Source: Sphingomonadales bacterium (GTDB taxonomy: Bacteria > Pseudomonadota > Alphaproteobacteria > Sphingomonadales > Sphingomonadaceae). From it: a stretch of 7,013 nucleotides of DNA. The notes under the pieces are model-generated. The model ran no database searches, was not told where the DNA came from, and was given only the letters and a program-made list of their open reading frames with translations. Below are positions 1 through 6,756 of this stretch, in pieces. The stretch is taken from contig JAFLDC010000141.1 of the NCBI GenBank assembly GCA_017302775.1, forward strand, positions 1 to 7,013. Reading direction: 5' to 3'. A program made the translations under genes and the position numbers. Every line of letters starts with the position of its first letter. Positions within the stretch are counted from its first letter, which is position 1.

Positions 1-113
1 ACCAGGCCAGCCCTGGCATGCTCGGCCCCGTGCAGATTGGTTGTTGTGCAACCCGCCAGCAGGCAGAGGCACAACACGGCAATCCAGCCGCGCACAAGAT
101 ACGGACGCTGCAT
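1..113 (-). CDS. Lipoprotein, N-terminal fragment (gene runs off the left edge)
   Basis: Seen: an ATG at 113-111 opens a reading frame that stays open for 37 codons to the window edge. Its A is the last base of the halogenase stop codon (TAATG, one-base overlap), and an in-frame TGA at 117-119 excludes an earlier start. The product begins with a short basic segment (R3, R8), then a hydrophobic stretch (about residues 10-20) ending in the lipobox LLAGC with Cys22, followed by TTTN. This is a textbook type II signal peptide. There is no Asp at +2, so Lol sorting to the outer membrane is expected from the E. coli rule. No clear Shine-Dalgarno precedes it, so translation is probably coupled to the halogenase. 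Inference: a further secreted enzyme or binding protein of the same operon. The catalytic or functional part lies outside the window and its family cannot be named. Confidence 0.78.
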   Translation of the reverse strand, partial: MQRPYLVRGWIAVLCLCLLAGCTTTNLHGAEHARAGL

Positions 114-1615
114 TATTCAGCAGCCAGGCAGGTCTTGGCAACGAAGTCCGCGTGGCTGGGCATCACGTCAACGCACTTTCCGATCACGGACCTGATGTTG
201 CCAAGGTATTGCGCAATCTGAGCCTCGCTTTTGATGTTGACCAAGGGATCGTGGCCACGCGGATGGGCTCCCTGACCAAGCAGGACCTGGATCCAGCTTT
301 CCTCGGCAAACAGTTCTTCATCCTCGCGGAAGATCCGGCCATTGGCCATCCACAGATCGATTTTGCGCTGGAGCGTTGCGGGCACTTCCATCGTCCGGCA
401 ATGATCCCAGAAGGGCGTGTCAGCCCTTTGCGTCGCCTTGTAGTGCAGGATGATGAAGTCCCGTATCCTTTCGTACTCGAAATCGCTTTGACGGTTGAAT
501 TCGTCAATATTGGCCTGATCGAACCCGGCATCCGGCAGCAGCCGCACCATTCGAATTACTCCCGACTGCACCAGATGCAGGCTGGTTGACTCGAGCGGTT
601 CAAGGAAACCGCCGGCCAGCCCGATCGCAACGCAGTTCTTGTGCCATAGCCGGTGCCGTTTACCGGCTTTGAAATCGACCTTGAAAGGCGACGCGAGAGG
701 CTCGCCATCGAGATGGTCGATCAGGATGCGCTCCGCCTCGGCATCGTCCATGAACGCCGTTGAAAAGACATGGCCGTTGCCCGTGCGGTGTTGCAGCGGG
801 ATCCGCCATTGCCAGCCCGCCCCGTGCGCCGTGGATCGGGTATAGGGCGTAAAATCATCCGACCGCGCGCAGGGCACCGCAATCGCGCGGTCGCACGGCA
901 GCCAGCGCGACCAATCCTCAAACCCGACGCCCAGTGCCTGGTTGATAAATAGTCCGCGAAATCCGGAGCAATCGATGAACAGATCGGCCTCAATCACTTC
1001 GCCGTCGGCCATGGTCACGCTTTCGATGAAACCATCGGCGGAACGCAACGTCACGTCGACAATCTTGCCTTCCCGCCGCCTGACGCCGCGGTCCTGGGCA
1101 TAACCGGACAGAAACCGGGCATAGAGAGCCGCATCAAAATGGAAGGCGTGGGCGATCTGCGCCAGCGGGCTGTCACCCATGTTGGCCTGCGCGCGCACGA
1201 ACTTGTTCTTCAGGGCGGCGGCGGTGTTGATCGAATAGTCGGCAAAATCGCTGGCCCGGCCCTGCTCGTGCGCCTTCAGCCAGTACTGATGCATCCGCAG
1301 CCATTCGAGGTCCTGGCCGATCACCCCGAAACCGTGAATGTAACTGTCCGTTCCGTTGAGCCAGCCGTTAAACTGGATCCCCAGCTTGAAGCTGGCCTGG
1401 GTGCGGATCATGAACTCGTTTTCATCAAGCCCCAGCAGTTCGTTGTACTTCTTGATCGCCGGGATCGTGGCTTCGCCCACGCCGATCGTGCCGATATCTT
1501 CGCTTTCCACCAGGACAACGTCATAAAGACCCTGAAACAACCGCGACAGCAACGCCGCGGTCATCCAGCCGGACGACCCGCCTCCCGCGATCAGGATCCT
1601 GCGCAAGGATTGCAT
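113..1615 (-). CDS. Flavin-dependent halogenase, tryptophan halogenase family (Trp_halogenase)
   Basis: A 500-residue protein, the usual length for this family, which uses FADH2, O2 and halide to halogenate electron-rich aromatics such as indoles. Visible motifs: FAD-binding GGGSSGW at 11-17, VGEATIP at 46-52, FKLGIQF with Lys77 at the place of the catalytic lysine (Lys79 of PrnA/RebH), HGF at 94-96, DCSGF at 215-219, the halogenase signature WQWRIP at 268-273, and FLEPLESTS at 337-345 with Glu342 matching the active-site glutamate region. Ser345 replaces the glycine of the PLESTG form in classical tryptophan halogenases. There is no signal peptide, so it is cytoplasmic; a separate flavin reductase is needed and none is in the window. 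The start is supported by GAGG at 1623-1626, seven bases upstream. It follows the GH3 gene by 27 bp and overlaps the next gene by one base. The family is secure; the substrate is unknown, and a tryptophan-specific name such as prnA or rebH is not justified. A non-halogenating flavin monooxygenase of the same fold remains possible. Confidence 0.95.
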   Translation of the reverse strand: MQSLRRILIAGGGSSGWMTAALLSRLFQGLYDVVLVESEDIGTIGVGEATIPAIKKYNELLGLDENEFMIRTQASFKLGIQFNGWLNGTDSYIHGFGVIGQDLEWLRMHQYWLKAHEQGRASDFADYSINTAAALKNKFVRAQANMGDSPLAQIAHAFHFDAALYARFLSGYAQDRGVRRREGKIVDVTLRSADGFIESVTMADGEVIEADLFIDCSGFRGLFINQALGVGFEDWSRWLPCDRAIAVPCARSDDFTPYTRSTAHGAGWQWRIPLQHRTGNGHVFSTAFMDDAEAERILIDHLDGEPLASPFKVDFKAGKRHRLWHKNCVAIGLAGGFLEPLESTSLHLVQSGVIRMVRLLPDAGFDQANIDEFNRQSDFEYERIRDFIILHYKATQRADTPFWDHCRTMEVPATLQRKIDLWMANGRIFREDEELFAEESWIQVLLGQGAHPRGHDPLVNIKSEAQIAQYLGNIRSVIGKCVDVMPSHADFVAKTCLAAE

Positions 1616-1622
1616 CGCATCA

Positions 1623-1626
1623 CCTC
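1623..1626 (-). promoter_or_regulatory. Ribosome binding site of the halogenase gene
   Basis: The minus strand reads AGAGGTGATGCG directly before the ATG at 1615. GAGG is seven bases from the start codon, a good spacing. This fixes the start at 1615 and rules against the out-of-frame ATG at 1618-1620. Confidence 0.75.
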
Positions 1627-1642
1627 TTTCAGTCTGGCCACC

Positions 1643-3616
1643 TCACGAGCAGGTTTTGAGGCCACTCACTTCGGTAAGCCGGCCAGCCAGCCGGGGCTTG
1701 GCATAGGACAAGCCATAACCGCGGGCAAACAGGCTGTCGCGTCGCGGCTCGCTTCCCGATGGGCACGGCGTGTTCGGCCAGGCGAAAGGCAGGCGCGCAG
1801 TGAAATCGAGCCGTCCGGTTCCTGCCAGCAGGTCTGCCAAAGCGCCTGCCTCGGTGCCCGGAAGGAACGCGGCCACAAAGGCATCCGATCGATTGATCAG
1901 ATCGGTGGCGTACAGGGTGCGGCCTGAATAGAGCACCGTTACCACCGGCACACCCTGGTCGCTTACCCGGTTAAGGATCGCGGCATCAGCAGGATAGCGG
2001 TCGGTATAGGACAGCAGCGCCGGCCACCGCACATCGCCCTTCATTTCCGCGTAAGGTGGTTCGGCCAGAACGACTACGACCGCCTCGAACTTGCCAGGCG
2101 CAAAGCCGCTGCCATCTTCCGACCAGGTGACGTTGTTTGCACCGTGCACGCGCCGCAATCCGGCCAGCAGGGTTTCACCCAATGGATAGTCGGAGTTATC
2201 GGTCTCGTCCCCCTGCCAAGTGATCGACCAGCCGCCGGACTGATGCGGAAAGCTGTCAGCTTTGCCAACCACCAGAATGCGCTTGCCTGGGGTCAGCGGC
2301 AATGCCGCCTTGTCGTTCTTGAGCAGAACCGCGCTTTTGCGCACGGCTTCCTGGGCCAGCGCGCGATCTGCCAGCACGGTCGGATCGCCCCGGTAGCGGT
2401 CAACGGAAGGGGTGCGTTCAAACAGGCCGATGCGCAGCTTGACGCGCAGAATGCGCGACACGGCATCATCAATCCGCGACATTGGAATCCGGCCTTCGCG
2501 CACATCAGCGGTGGTCTTGGCGATGAAGCCCTTCCAATTGTCGGGGATCATGAACAGATCGATCCCGGCATTCACCGCTTGCGGGCAGTGATCGCGCTCA
2601 CAGCCGGGGACCTGCTCGATCGCGTTCCAATCCGACACCACGATGCCGTCGAACCCAAGCTTCTGTTTCACCACGCCCGTCACCATGGCGCGGTTGCCGT
2701 GCATCTTTCCAAACGGCACGGTTCCGCCCATCGACCAGCTGCTGTAGCTGATCATCACGGTCTGCGCCCCGGCATCAAGCGCTGTATAATACCCGGCACC
2801 GTGCAGCGCCGAGAAGTCCCGTGCACTCGCCCGATTTTCGCCCTGATCGATCCCGTTGAAGGTGCCGCCATCCCCGGCGAAGTGCTTTGCGCTGGCCAGG
2901 ACGTCGCCCGGTCCCGTCAGATTGCCCTGCAGCCCGCGCACCAGAGCACCGCCCAGCCGCGATACGATCGCAGGATCGCTGGAGTAGCTTTCATAGCTGC
3001 GCCCCCAACGCTGATTCTGGACCACCGCAAGGGTCGGCGCGAATGCCCAGTCGATCCCGGTGGCACGCACCTGCCGCGCGGTCGAGCGGCCGATCCGTTG
3101 CACCAGATCGGCATCGTTGGCTGCCCCCAGCCCGATATTCTGCGGAAATGTTGTCGCGCCGCGCACATTGTTGTGGCCATGAACGGCATCCGTGCCCCAA
3201 ATGATCGGAATCTTGACAGCCATGTCAGTAGACATGGCGGCATTGCGATAGGCATCCGCCAGTGCCGCCCACTCCGCCACGGTCGCCGCGCGCTTGCCGC
3301 CCGGCCATCCTCCGCCACCGTTGAGGACCGAACCTATGTAATATTGCCGCACCTCGTCAGGGGTAATCGACAGGATCGAAGCCTGGGTCATCTGCCCGAT
3401 CTTCTGTTCCAGCGTCATCCCCGCGACAATTCCGGCAATGCGCCGCTCCAGCGCCGGATCGAGAGGCTTCACTGTCTTCCGGGCGGGCCAGGCGGAGATT
3501 GCCCTGGTTTCCTCAGCGGACCAGCCCGTAGCCGGCTTGAGCTGACCTTGAGCAGCACAGGCTGCGACACCGAAGGACGCTGCGGCGGCCAAAACCCATC
3601 GAATATTCACCAGCAT
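1643..3616 (-). CDS. Glycoside hydrolase family 3, exo-beta-glucosidase-like, probable lipoprotein
   Basis: A 657-residue retaining glycosidase expected to release terminal beta-linked glucose from oligosaccharides in the periplasm or at the outer membrane. N-terminus: Arg6, a hydrophobic stretch, then GVAAC with Cys20, a lipobox match (a signal peptidase I site nearby is the alternative). Catalytic (beta/alpha)8 domain at about 50-395: WGTDAVHGHNN from 140, KHFAGDG with Lys244-His245, and VVSDW with Asp329 as nucleophile. C-terminal sandwich domain at about 425-640: GGWSITWQGD from 461 and AEPPYAEMKGD at 518-528, resembling the loop that carries the acid/base glutamate in barley beta-glucan exohydrolase (Glu524 is the likely one, Glu519 the alternative). 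The protein ends soon after RGYGLSY, so there is no fibronectin-III domain. The start at 3616 is chosen because it puts the signal peptide at the N-terminus; a weak CAGGCAGGAC lies before it. The family is secure. Beta-1,4/1,3-glucan specificity is inferred from the WQG and PYAE motifs; xylosidase activity is not excluded. Confidence 0.96.
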   Translation of the reverse strand: MLVNIRWVLAAAASFGVAACAAQGQLKPATGWSAEETRAISAWPARKTVKPLDPALERRIAGIVAGMTLEQKIGQMTQASILSITPDEVRQYYIGSVLNGGGGWPGGKRAATVAEWAALADAYRNAAMSTDMAVKIPIIWGTDAVHGHNNVRGATTFPQNIGLGAANDADLVQRIGRSTARQVRATGIDWAFAPTLAVVQNQRWGRSYESYSSDPAIVSRLGGALVRGLQGNLTGPGDVLASAKHFAGDGGTFNGIDQGENRASARDFSALHGAGYYTALDAGAQTVMISYSSWSMGGTVPFGKMHGNRAMVTGVVKQKLGFDGIVVSDWNAIEQVPGCERDHCPQAVNAGIDLFMIPDNWKGFIAKTTADVREGRIPMSRIDDAVSRILRVKLRIGLFERTPSVDRYRGDPTVLADRALAQEAVRKSAVLLKNDKAALPLTPGKRILVVGKADSFPHQSGGWSITWQGDETDNSDYPLGETLLAGLRRVHGANNVTWSEDGSGFAPGKFEAVVVVLAEPPYAEMKGDVRWPALLSYTDRYPADAAILNRVSDQGVPVVTVLYSGRTLYATDLINRSDAFVAAFLPGTEAGALADLLAGTGRLDFTARLPFAWPNTPCPSGSEPRRDSLFARGYGLSYAKPRLAGRLTEVSGLKTCS

Positions 3617-3667
3617 GTCCTGCCTGTCATTGTCGTCATCGGGAACGTCTTCCAATCCTCGCCGGGC

Positions 3668-3697
3668 GGGCCGTTCCGTAATTATCCGGAACGGCCC
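3668..3697 (-). promoter_or_regulatory. Strong hairpin between receptor and GH3 genes (mRNA stabiliser or attenuator)
   Basis: Seen: arms 3668-3678 and 3687-3697 are perfect 11-bp inverted complements (GGGCCGTTCCG / CGGAACGGCCC) around an 8-base AT-rich loop (minus strand GATAATTA). The 3' end of the hairpin in RNA terms is at 3668 and is followed by GCCCGGCG, not a U-tract, so it is not a standard intrinsic terminator. It starts 26 bases past the receptor stop. Inference: it protects the 3' end of receptor mRNA after processing or causes partial termination, so that the receptor is made in excess over the enzymes. Confidence 0.7.
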
Positions 3698-3710
3698 AGC
3701 ACGGCGCTGG
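3696..3710 (-). repeat. Small inverted repeat beside the main intergenic hairpin
   Basis: CCAGC at 3696-3700 and GCTGG at 3706-3710 form a 5-bp stem with a 5-base loop, just 13 bases after the receptor stop. It shares two bases with the larger hairpin, so the two could form a near-continuous or competing structure. A short GC stem of this size can occur by chance. Confidence 0.35.
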
Positions 3711-3723
3711 ATCTGGAGCATGG

Positions 3724-6609
3724 TCAGAACTTGTAGCTGATGCCAAACAAGAACTGGCGACCATACTTTTCATAGATTTCCGGCAGGAAATCACCGGACG
3801 AGGTCCGTGCACCGCCGCCGTCAACACCCAGGCGAGTACGGTAGGGTGAATCGGTCAGGTTATTGGCCTGGAGCAACACCGAAAGGCCGCCCAGCGATGA
3901 TCCTTCGGGGAAGGCATAGCCAATCTGCGCATCAAGTTGCTTGTCCGCAAGAATTTCGGTCAGGCCGCGATTGGCGAAGAGCTGCACCACTTCGCCCTTG
4001 AAGCCCGAGCGATAGCGATAGCTTGCGCGCGCCTGGAAACCACCCTTTTCGAAATAGCCAGTGACGTTGTAGACATGGTTGGACAAGCCAGGAATGCGGG
4101 TGGCCTGCACCGCGGTGGTGCTGGTCGAATCCGTCGGCTTGAGGTCTGACTTGACGTACGAGTAGCTGGCGATGACACCGAATCCGTCAAGCGCTGACGT
4201 GATCTTGCCAAAGCTGAGTGCCCCGCTGACTTCCACACCATAGATGCTGCCACCCTTGCCGTTGGCTGGCTGCCGGATGGTGCCGATCGGGCTGACCGTC
4301 ACCCCGGCTGGCACCACCACCGTGGTGGGCAAAGTCAGTCCGGAGAAGTCAAAGGTCTGCTGCTGGAGATAGATGTAGTTGTCGAGATCCTTGTAGAATC
4401 CGGAAACCGCGATGTAGCTCGATTTGTCGATGTACCATTCCCACGCAAGGTCTGCCGACTTTGCCCGCCACGGTTCCAGCTTCGCATTGCCGCCGTTGGC
4501 CGACCAGGGATTGATCGTTCCACCCGGTTGGCACTGTATCGAACTTCCGCCCGAACCGCCGCAAGGGTTGCCCGCGCCGGGGATGAAGTCAGCCCGCATT
4601 TCGTCCATCCTTGGACGTGCCATCTGCTTGGACAAGGCAAGGCGGAAGCGGTGCCCGCCGCCCAGCTCATACGTCAGGTTGAGATTGGGCAGCCAATCAA
4701 CGTAGCTGGTCCCGGACCTGATCGGATTGACCTGTCGCGGGGTGACCAGAAAGTTGATTGACGAGCCGTTGGACCGCTGATCCTGATAGACCATCTGCAG
4801 CCCGATGTTGCCGTGCAGGTTGCCCGATTCAATGTTAAGCTTGGCCCGCGCGGTGAAGGTGGTTTCCGCGATGCTCCAATCTTTGTCGAAGGTGTTGGGA
4901 TCGATGTAGACGGTCTGGTCGTAATAGACCGGAATCGCAGCGGGAAGATTGACTGACAGGACCGAGCCCATTCCGGCAAATCCCAGCGAAGTCGGCGCAA
5001 CGAGATACTGTGCGCCAACCAGCGACTGCGTACGTCCGTTCTTCAGAAACAGATCGTATTCAGCGACGGATTTTTCTTTGGTGGTGTGCGTCAGGTTGAG
5101 CCCGAAATGGAAGCTTTTGAAGAAGCCGCCCCCAAAGTCGTGTTCAAGCCCCATATCGGCCGCATAGACCTTTTCGACCACATGCGGCTTCTTGGTCTGG
5201 CCGTCGTGACCCCAGCCGCCCCACGGCGCACGGTCACCCAGCGATACGCGGCTGGCATCCGCATAGTTGAGGCCTTCGCTCCAATCGGCAAAGCCGGTGC
5301 CGGCCAGAAACTCGGTGAAGTCCCAGCCGATGGAATCAAAAGTGCGATTGGCGTTCTGCGTCGCCGCAGTCGCACAGCAGCCGAACCCGGCGTAGGTTTC
5401 GGTGATGCTTTCATCGCGAACATTCGATGAATAGGACAGATCGGCGACGAACCGGGTCCGATCATCCATCACGAACTCACCGCTCCATCCGGCCGAGAAC
5501 AGTTCATCGTCGCGGGTGTTATAGTCGTTGCGAAGCTGCGGCGCCACGCCCGTCGCGGTTCCGGTGACGCCGATACTCGTCCCGCCAACCGTGGCATTGC
5601 CGACGCCGGTAAAGGTCTGCGCATCGGCCCAGACGTTCGAAAACCACTGCGCACCGCGCATCACTTCGCGCTGCTTGAACCGCGAGTAGTAAAGATCGAG
5701 TTCGGTATGGACCTTGTCGTTAGGTTCCCATTCCAGAATGGCGATCGCCGCATCACGCTTCTGCTCGCGCGAGGTGGCGAAGACTTCCTGCCCGGTGACG
5801 AAGGTGGAACCCTGGGCGCCCGCCGGGGTGATCCTGCTTTGCTGTCCGCAGCAGAAGGTTTCGTAGTTGTAAGCCTTGATATGCCGGTTCTGCGACGGTG
5901 AATCGAGATGCGCGATGCCGAACGCCCACCCAAAGGTTCCGGCATCGTTCTGCCCGATCCAGCTGGCGCTGCCGCGCCACCCCCAGTTGCGGACATCGGC
6001 GTTGAGGCGACCGCCCGAATTGACTTCGCCGCGCAGGTTCACGACGATTGCAGACTTGCCATATTCCAAGGGACGGACAGTTCTGAGATCGATCGAGCCC
6101 GACAGGCCCATCCCGGCGATGTCCGCATCCGGGGTCTTGTAAACAACCACGCTGCCCAGCAGTTCGGAGGGATACTGATCAAATTCGACCGAGCGGTTGT
6201 CCCCCGAACTGGCCTGCGGCCGACCATTCAGGAACGTGGTGGTGAAGTCGGGCGAGAAACCCCGCAAAGAGATGGTCTGTGCGCGGCCACTGACGCGCTG
6301 GGCGGCCAGACCGGGAAGGCGCGCGATCGATTCCGCAATCGACACGTCGGGAAGCTTGCCGATTTCTTCGGCCGAAACCACTTCCACGATGCTTTCGTTG
6401 TTGCGCTTGGTATTGATCGAATTGCCGATCGAAAAGCGGATCCCGGTAACCTCGATCACACCGCCGTCGTCATCGCTGGGTGCTTCCTGCGCATAAGCGG
6501 CTGTGGGCATGAACGCGGCCATCGCCAAGGCCGAAGCCGCGGTCAAACCGAAACGATAGGCCCGCGGCAAGCGATTCGCCGATGCGCCTGATTGCACCCT
6601 CAACTCCAT
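3724..6609 (-). CDS. TonB-dependent outer membrane receptor, Xanthomonas/Caulobacter type
   Basis: A 961-residue outer membrane transporter that imports a ligand, here probably an oligosaccharide, with energy from TonB-ExbB-ExbD. Order of parts: signal peptide 1-40 with an AYA/QEA cleavage site, an acidic linker, TonB box VIEVTGI at about 51-57, plug domain at about 65-180 (IGKLPDVSIAESIARLPG, SLRGFSP, and VYKTPDADIAGMGLSGSIDLRTVRP-like end), then a long 22-strand-type beta-barrel ending in ISYKF with the terminal Phe needed for barrel assembly. Length and plug motifs fit the TIGR01782-type receptors linked to plant or algal carbohydrate uptake in Caulobacter and Xanthomonas. The start at 6609 is preferred over an in-frame ATG at 6681 because AGGAGG lies seven bases before it and the signal peptide then begins correctly. 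It is first in the operon behind the LacI operator. Two Cys-Cys pairs (253-254, 411-412) and Cys683/Cys693 are unusual and may be in surface loops. The ligand is inferred from the GH3 neighbour only. Confidence 0.97.
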   Translation of the reverse strand: MELRVQSGASANRLPRAYRFGLTAASALAMAAFMPTAAYAQEAPSDDDGGVIEVTGIRFSIGNSINTKRNNESIVEVVSAEEIGKLPDVSIAESIARLPGLAAQRVSGRAQTISLRGFSPDFTTTFLNGRPQASSGDNRSVEFDQYPSELLGSVVVYKTPDADIAGMGLSGSIDLRTVRPLEYGKSAIVVNLRGEVNSGGRLNADVRNWGWRGSASWIGQNDAGTFGWAFGIAHLDSPSQNRHIKAYNYETFCCGQQSRITPAGAQGSTFVTGQEVFATSREQKRDAAIAILEWEPNDKVHTELDLYYSRFKQREVMRGAQWFSNVWADAQTFTGVGNATVGGTSIGVTGTATGVAPQLRNDYNTRDDELFSAGWSGEFVMDDRTRFVADLSYSSNVRDESITETYAGFGCCATAATQNANRTFDSIGWDFTEFLAGTGFADWSEGLNYADASRVSLGDRAPWGGWGHDGQTKKPHVVEKVYAADMGLEHDFGGGFFKSFHFGLNLTHTTKEKSVAEYDLFLKNGRTQSLVGAQYLVAPTSLGFAGMGSVLSVNLPAAIPVYYDQTVYIDPNTFDKDWSIAETTFTARAKLNIESGNLHGNIGLQMVYQDQRSNGSSINFLVTPRQVNPIRSGTSYVDWLPNLNLTYELGGGHRFRLALSKQMARPRMDEMRADFIPGAGNPCGGSGGSSIQCQPGGTINPWSANGGNAKLEPWRAKSADLAWEWYIDKSSYIAVSGFYKDLDNYIYLQQQTFDFSGLTLPTTVVVPAGVTVSPIGTIRQPANGKGGSIYGVEVSGALSFGKITSALDGFGVIASYSYVKSDLKPTDSTSTTAVQATRIPGLSNHVYNVTGYFEKGGFQARASYRYRSGFKGEVVQLFANRGLTEILADKQLDAQIGYAFPEGSSLGGLSVLLQANNLTDSPYRTRLGVDGGGARTSSGDFLPEIYEKYGRQFLFGISYKF

Positions 6610-6616
6610 ACAAACC

Positions 6617-6622
6617 CCTCCT
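6617..6622 (-). promoter_or_regulatory. Strong ribosome binding site of the receptor gene
   Basis: The minus strand reads AAAAAGGAGGGGTTTGT before the ATG at 6609. AGGAGG is a full match to the anti-Shine-Dalgarno core, seven bases from the start. This decides the start at 6609 and predicts high translation, as expected for an abundant outer membrane receptor. Confidence 0.88.
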
Positions 6623-6626
6623 TTTT

Positions 6627-6640
6627 GGCCAGTTCTGGCC
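6627..6640 (-). repeat. Short inverted repeat in the receptor mRNA leader
   Basis: The minus strand reads GGCCAGAACTGGCC: 6-bp arms around AA, ending four bases before AGGAGG. In RNA it would fold as a 5-bp stem with a 4-base loop close to the ribosome binding site. It could tune translation or shield the 5' end of the message, or be a half-spaced protein site. It could also be chance. Confidence 0.4.
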
Positions 6641-6684
6641 CGCATGGCGCGTGGCGAACGACCGGCTTTATCCTCCAACATCTA

Positions 6685-6700
6685 TTGGAAGCGCTTCCAA
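6685..6700. promoter_or_regulatory. LacI-family operator, perfect 16-bp palindrome
   Basis: Seen: TTGGAAGCGCTTCCAA is identical to its reverse complement and has the central GCGC (CG step) with symmetric arms typical of LacI/GalR-family operators. It lies between the LacI-family gene and the receptor gene, 75 bases upstream of the receptor start. Known: in Caulobacter and Xanthomonas, LacI-type repressors control sugar receptors through such sites. Inference: the repressor encoded at 6757-7013 binds here and blocks transcription of the receptor operon until a sugar-derived inducer binds. Confidence 0.87.
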
Positions 6701-6729
6701 CAAATGCCTTGAAAGCACCTTGCCGTCAA
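6701..6729 (-). promoter_or_regulatory. Candidate promoter of the receptor operon
   Basis: The minus strand has TTGACG at 6729-6724, five of six matches to a -35 box, then 17 bases, then CATTTG at 6706-6701 as a poor -10 box. The operator begins at the very next base, so it would cover the start of transcription, the usual geometry for repression. The -35 and the spacing support it; the weak -10 lowers confidence. Confidence 0.42.
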
Positions 6730-6756
6730 GTGGCTGGGAAATTTCGGTCGGTTACG

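Noticed and set aside
41..589. Plus-strand frame of 182 codons opposite the halogenase 3' end
   Set aside because: Antisense to the conserved C-terminal half of the halogenase and to the lipoprotein signal peptide; no family features.
1139..1927. Plus-strand frame of 262 codons across the GH3-halogenase junction
   Set aside because: It spans two well-supported minus-strand genes and their ribosome binding site, and its translation looks like low-information shadow sequence rich in Arg, Gly and Ala.
3617..3721. Upstream in-frame ATG at 3721 as start of the GH3 protein
   Set aside because: It would put 35 hydrophilic residues ahead of the lipoprotein signal peptide, translate through the strong hairpin, and has no ribosome binding site.
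2144..3736. Long open frame (530 codons) on the plus strand opposite the GH3 gene
   Set aside because: It is antisense to a protein with clear GH3 catalytic motifs and has no recognisable domain or signal; long antisense frames are expected from GC-rich codon bias.
5908..6591. Plus-strand frame of 227 codons opposite the receptor plug domain
   Set aside because: Antisense to the highly conserved plug and signal peptide of the receptor; a shadow frame.
6610..6681. Upstream in-frame ATG at 6681 as start of the receptor
   Set aside because: It would add 24 residues before a proper signal peptide, lies three bases from the operator where transcription probably begins, and lacks the strong AGGAGG found before 6609.
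6712..6740. Imperfect inverted repeat (CTTG/CAAG core) after the LacI-family gene as a terminator
   Set aside because: Only four continuous base pairs, an internal mismatch loop and no U-tract; it overlaps the candidate -35 box instead.
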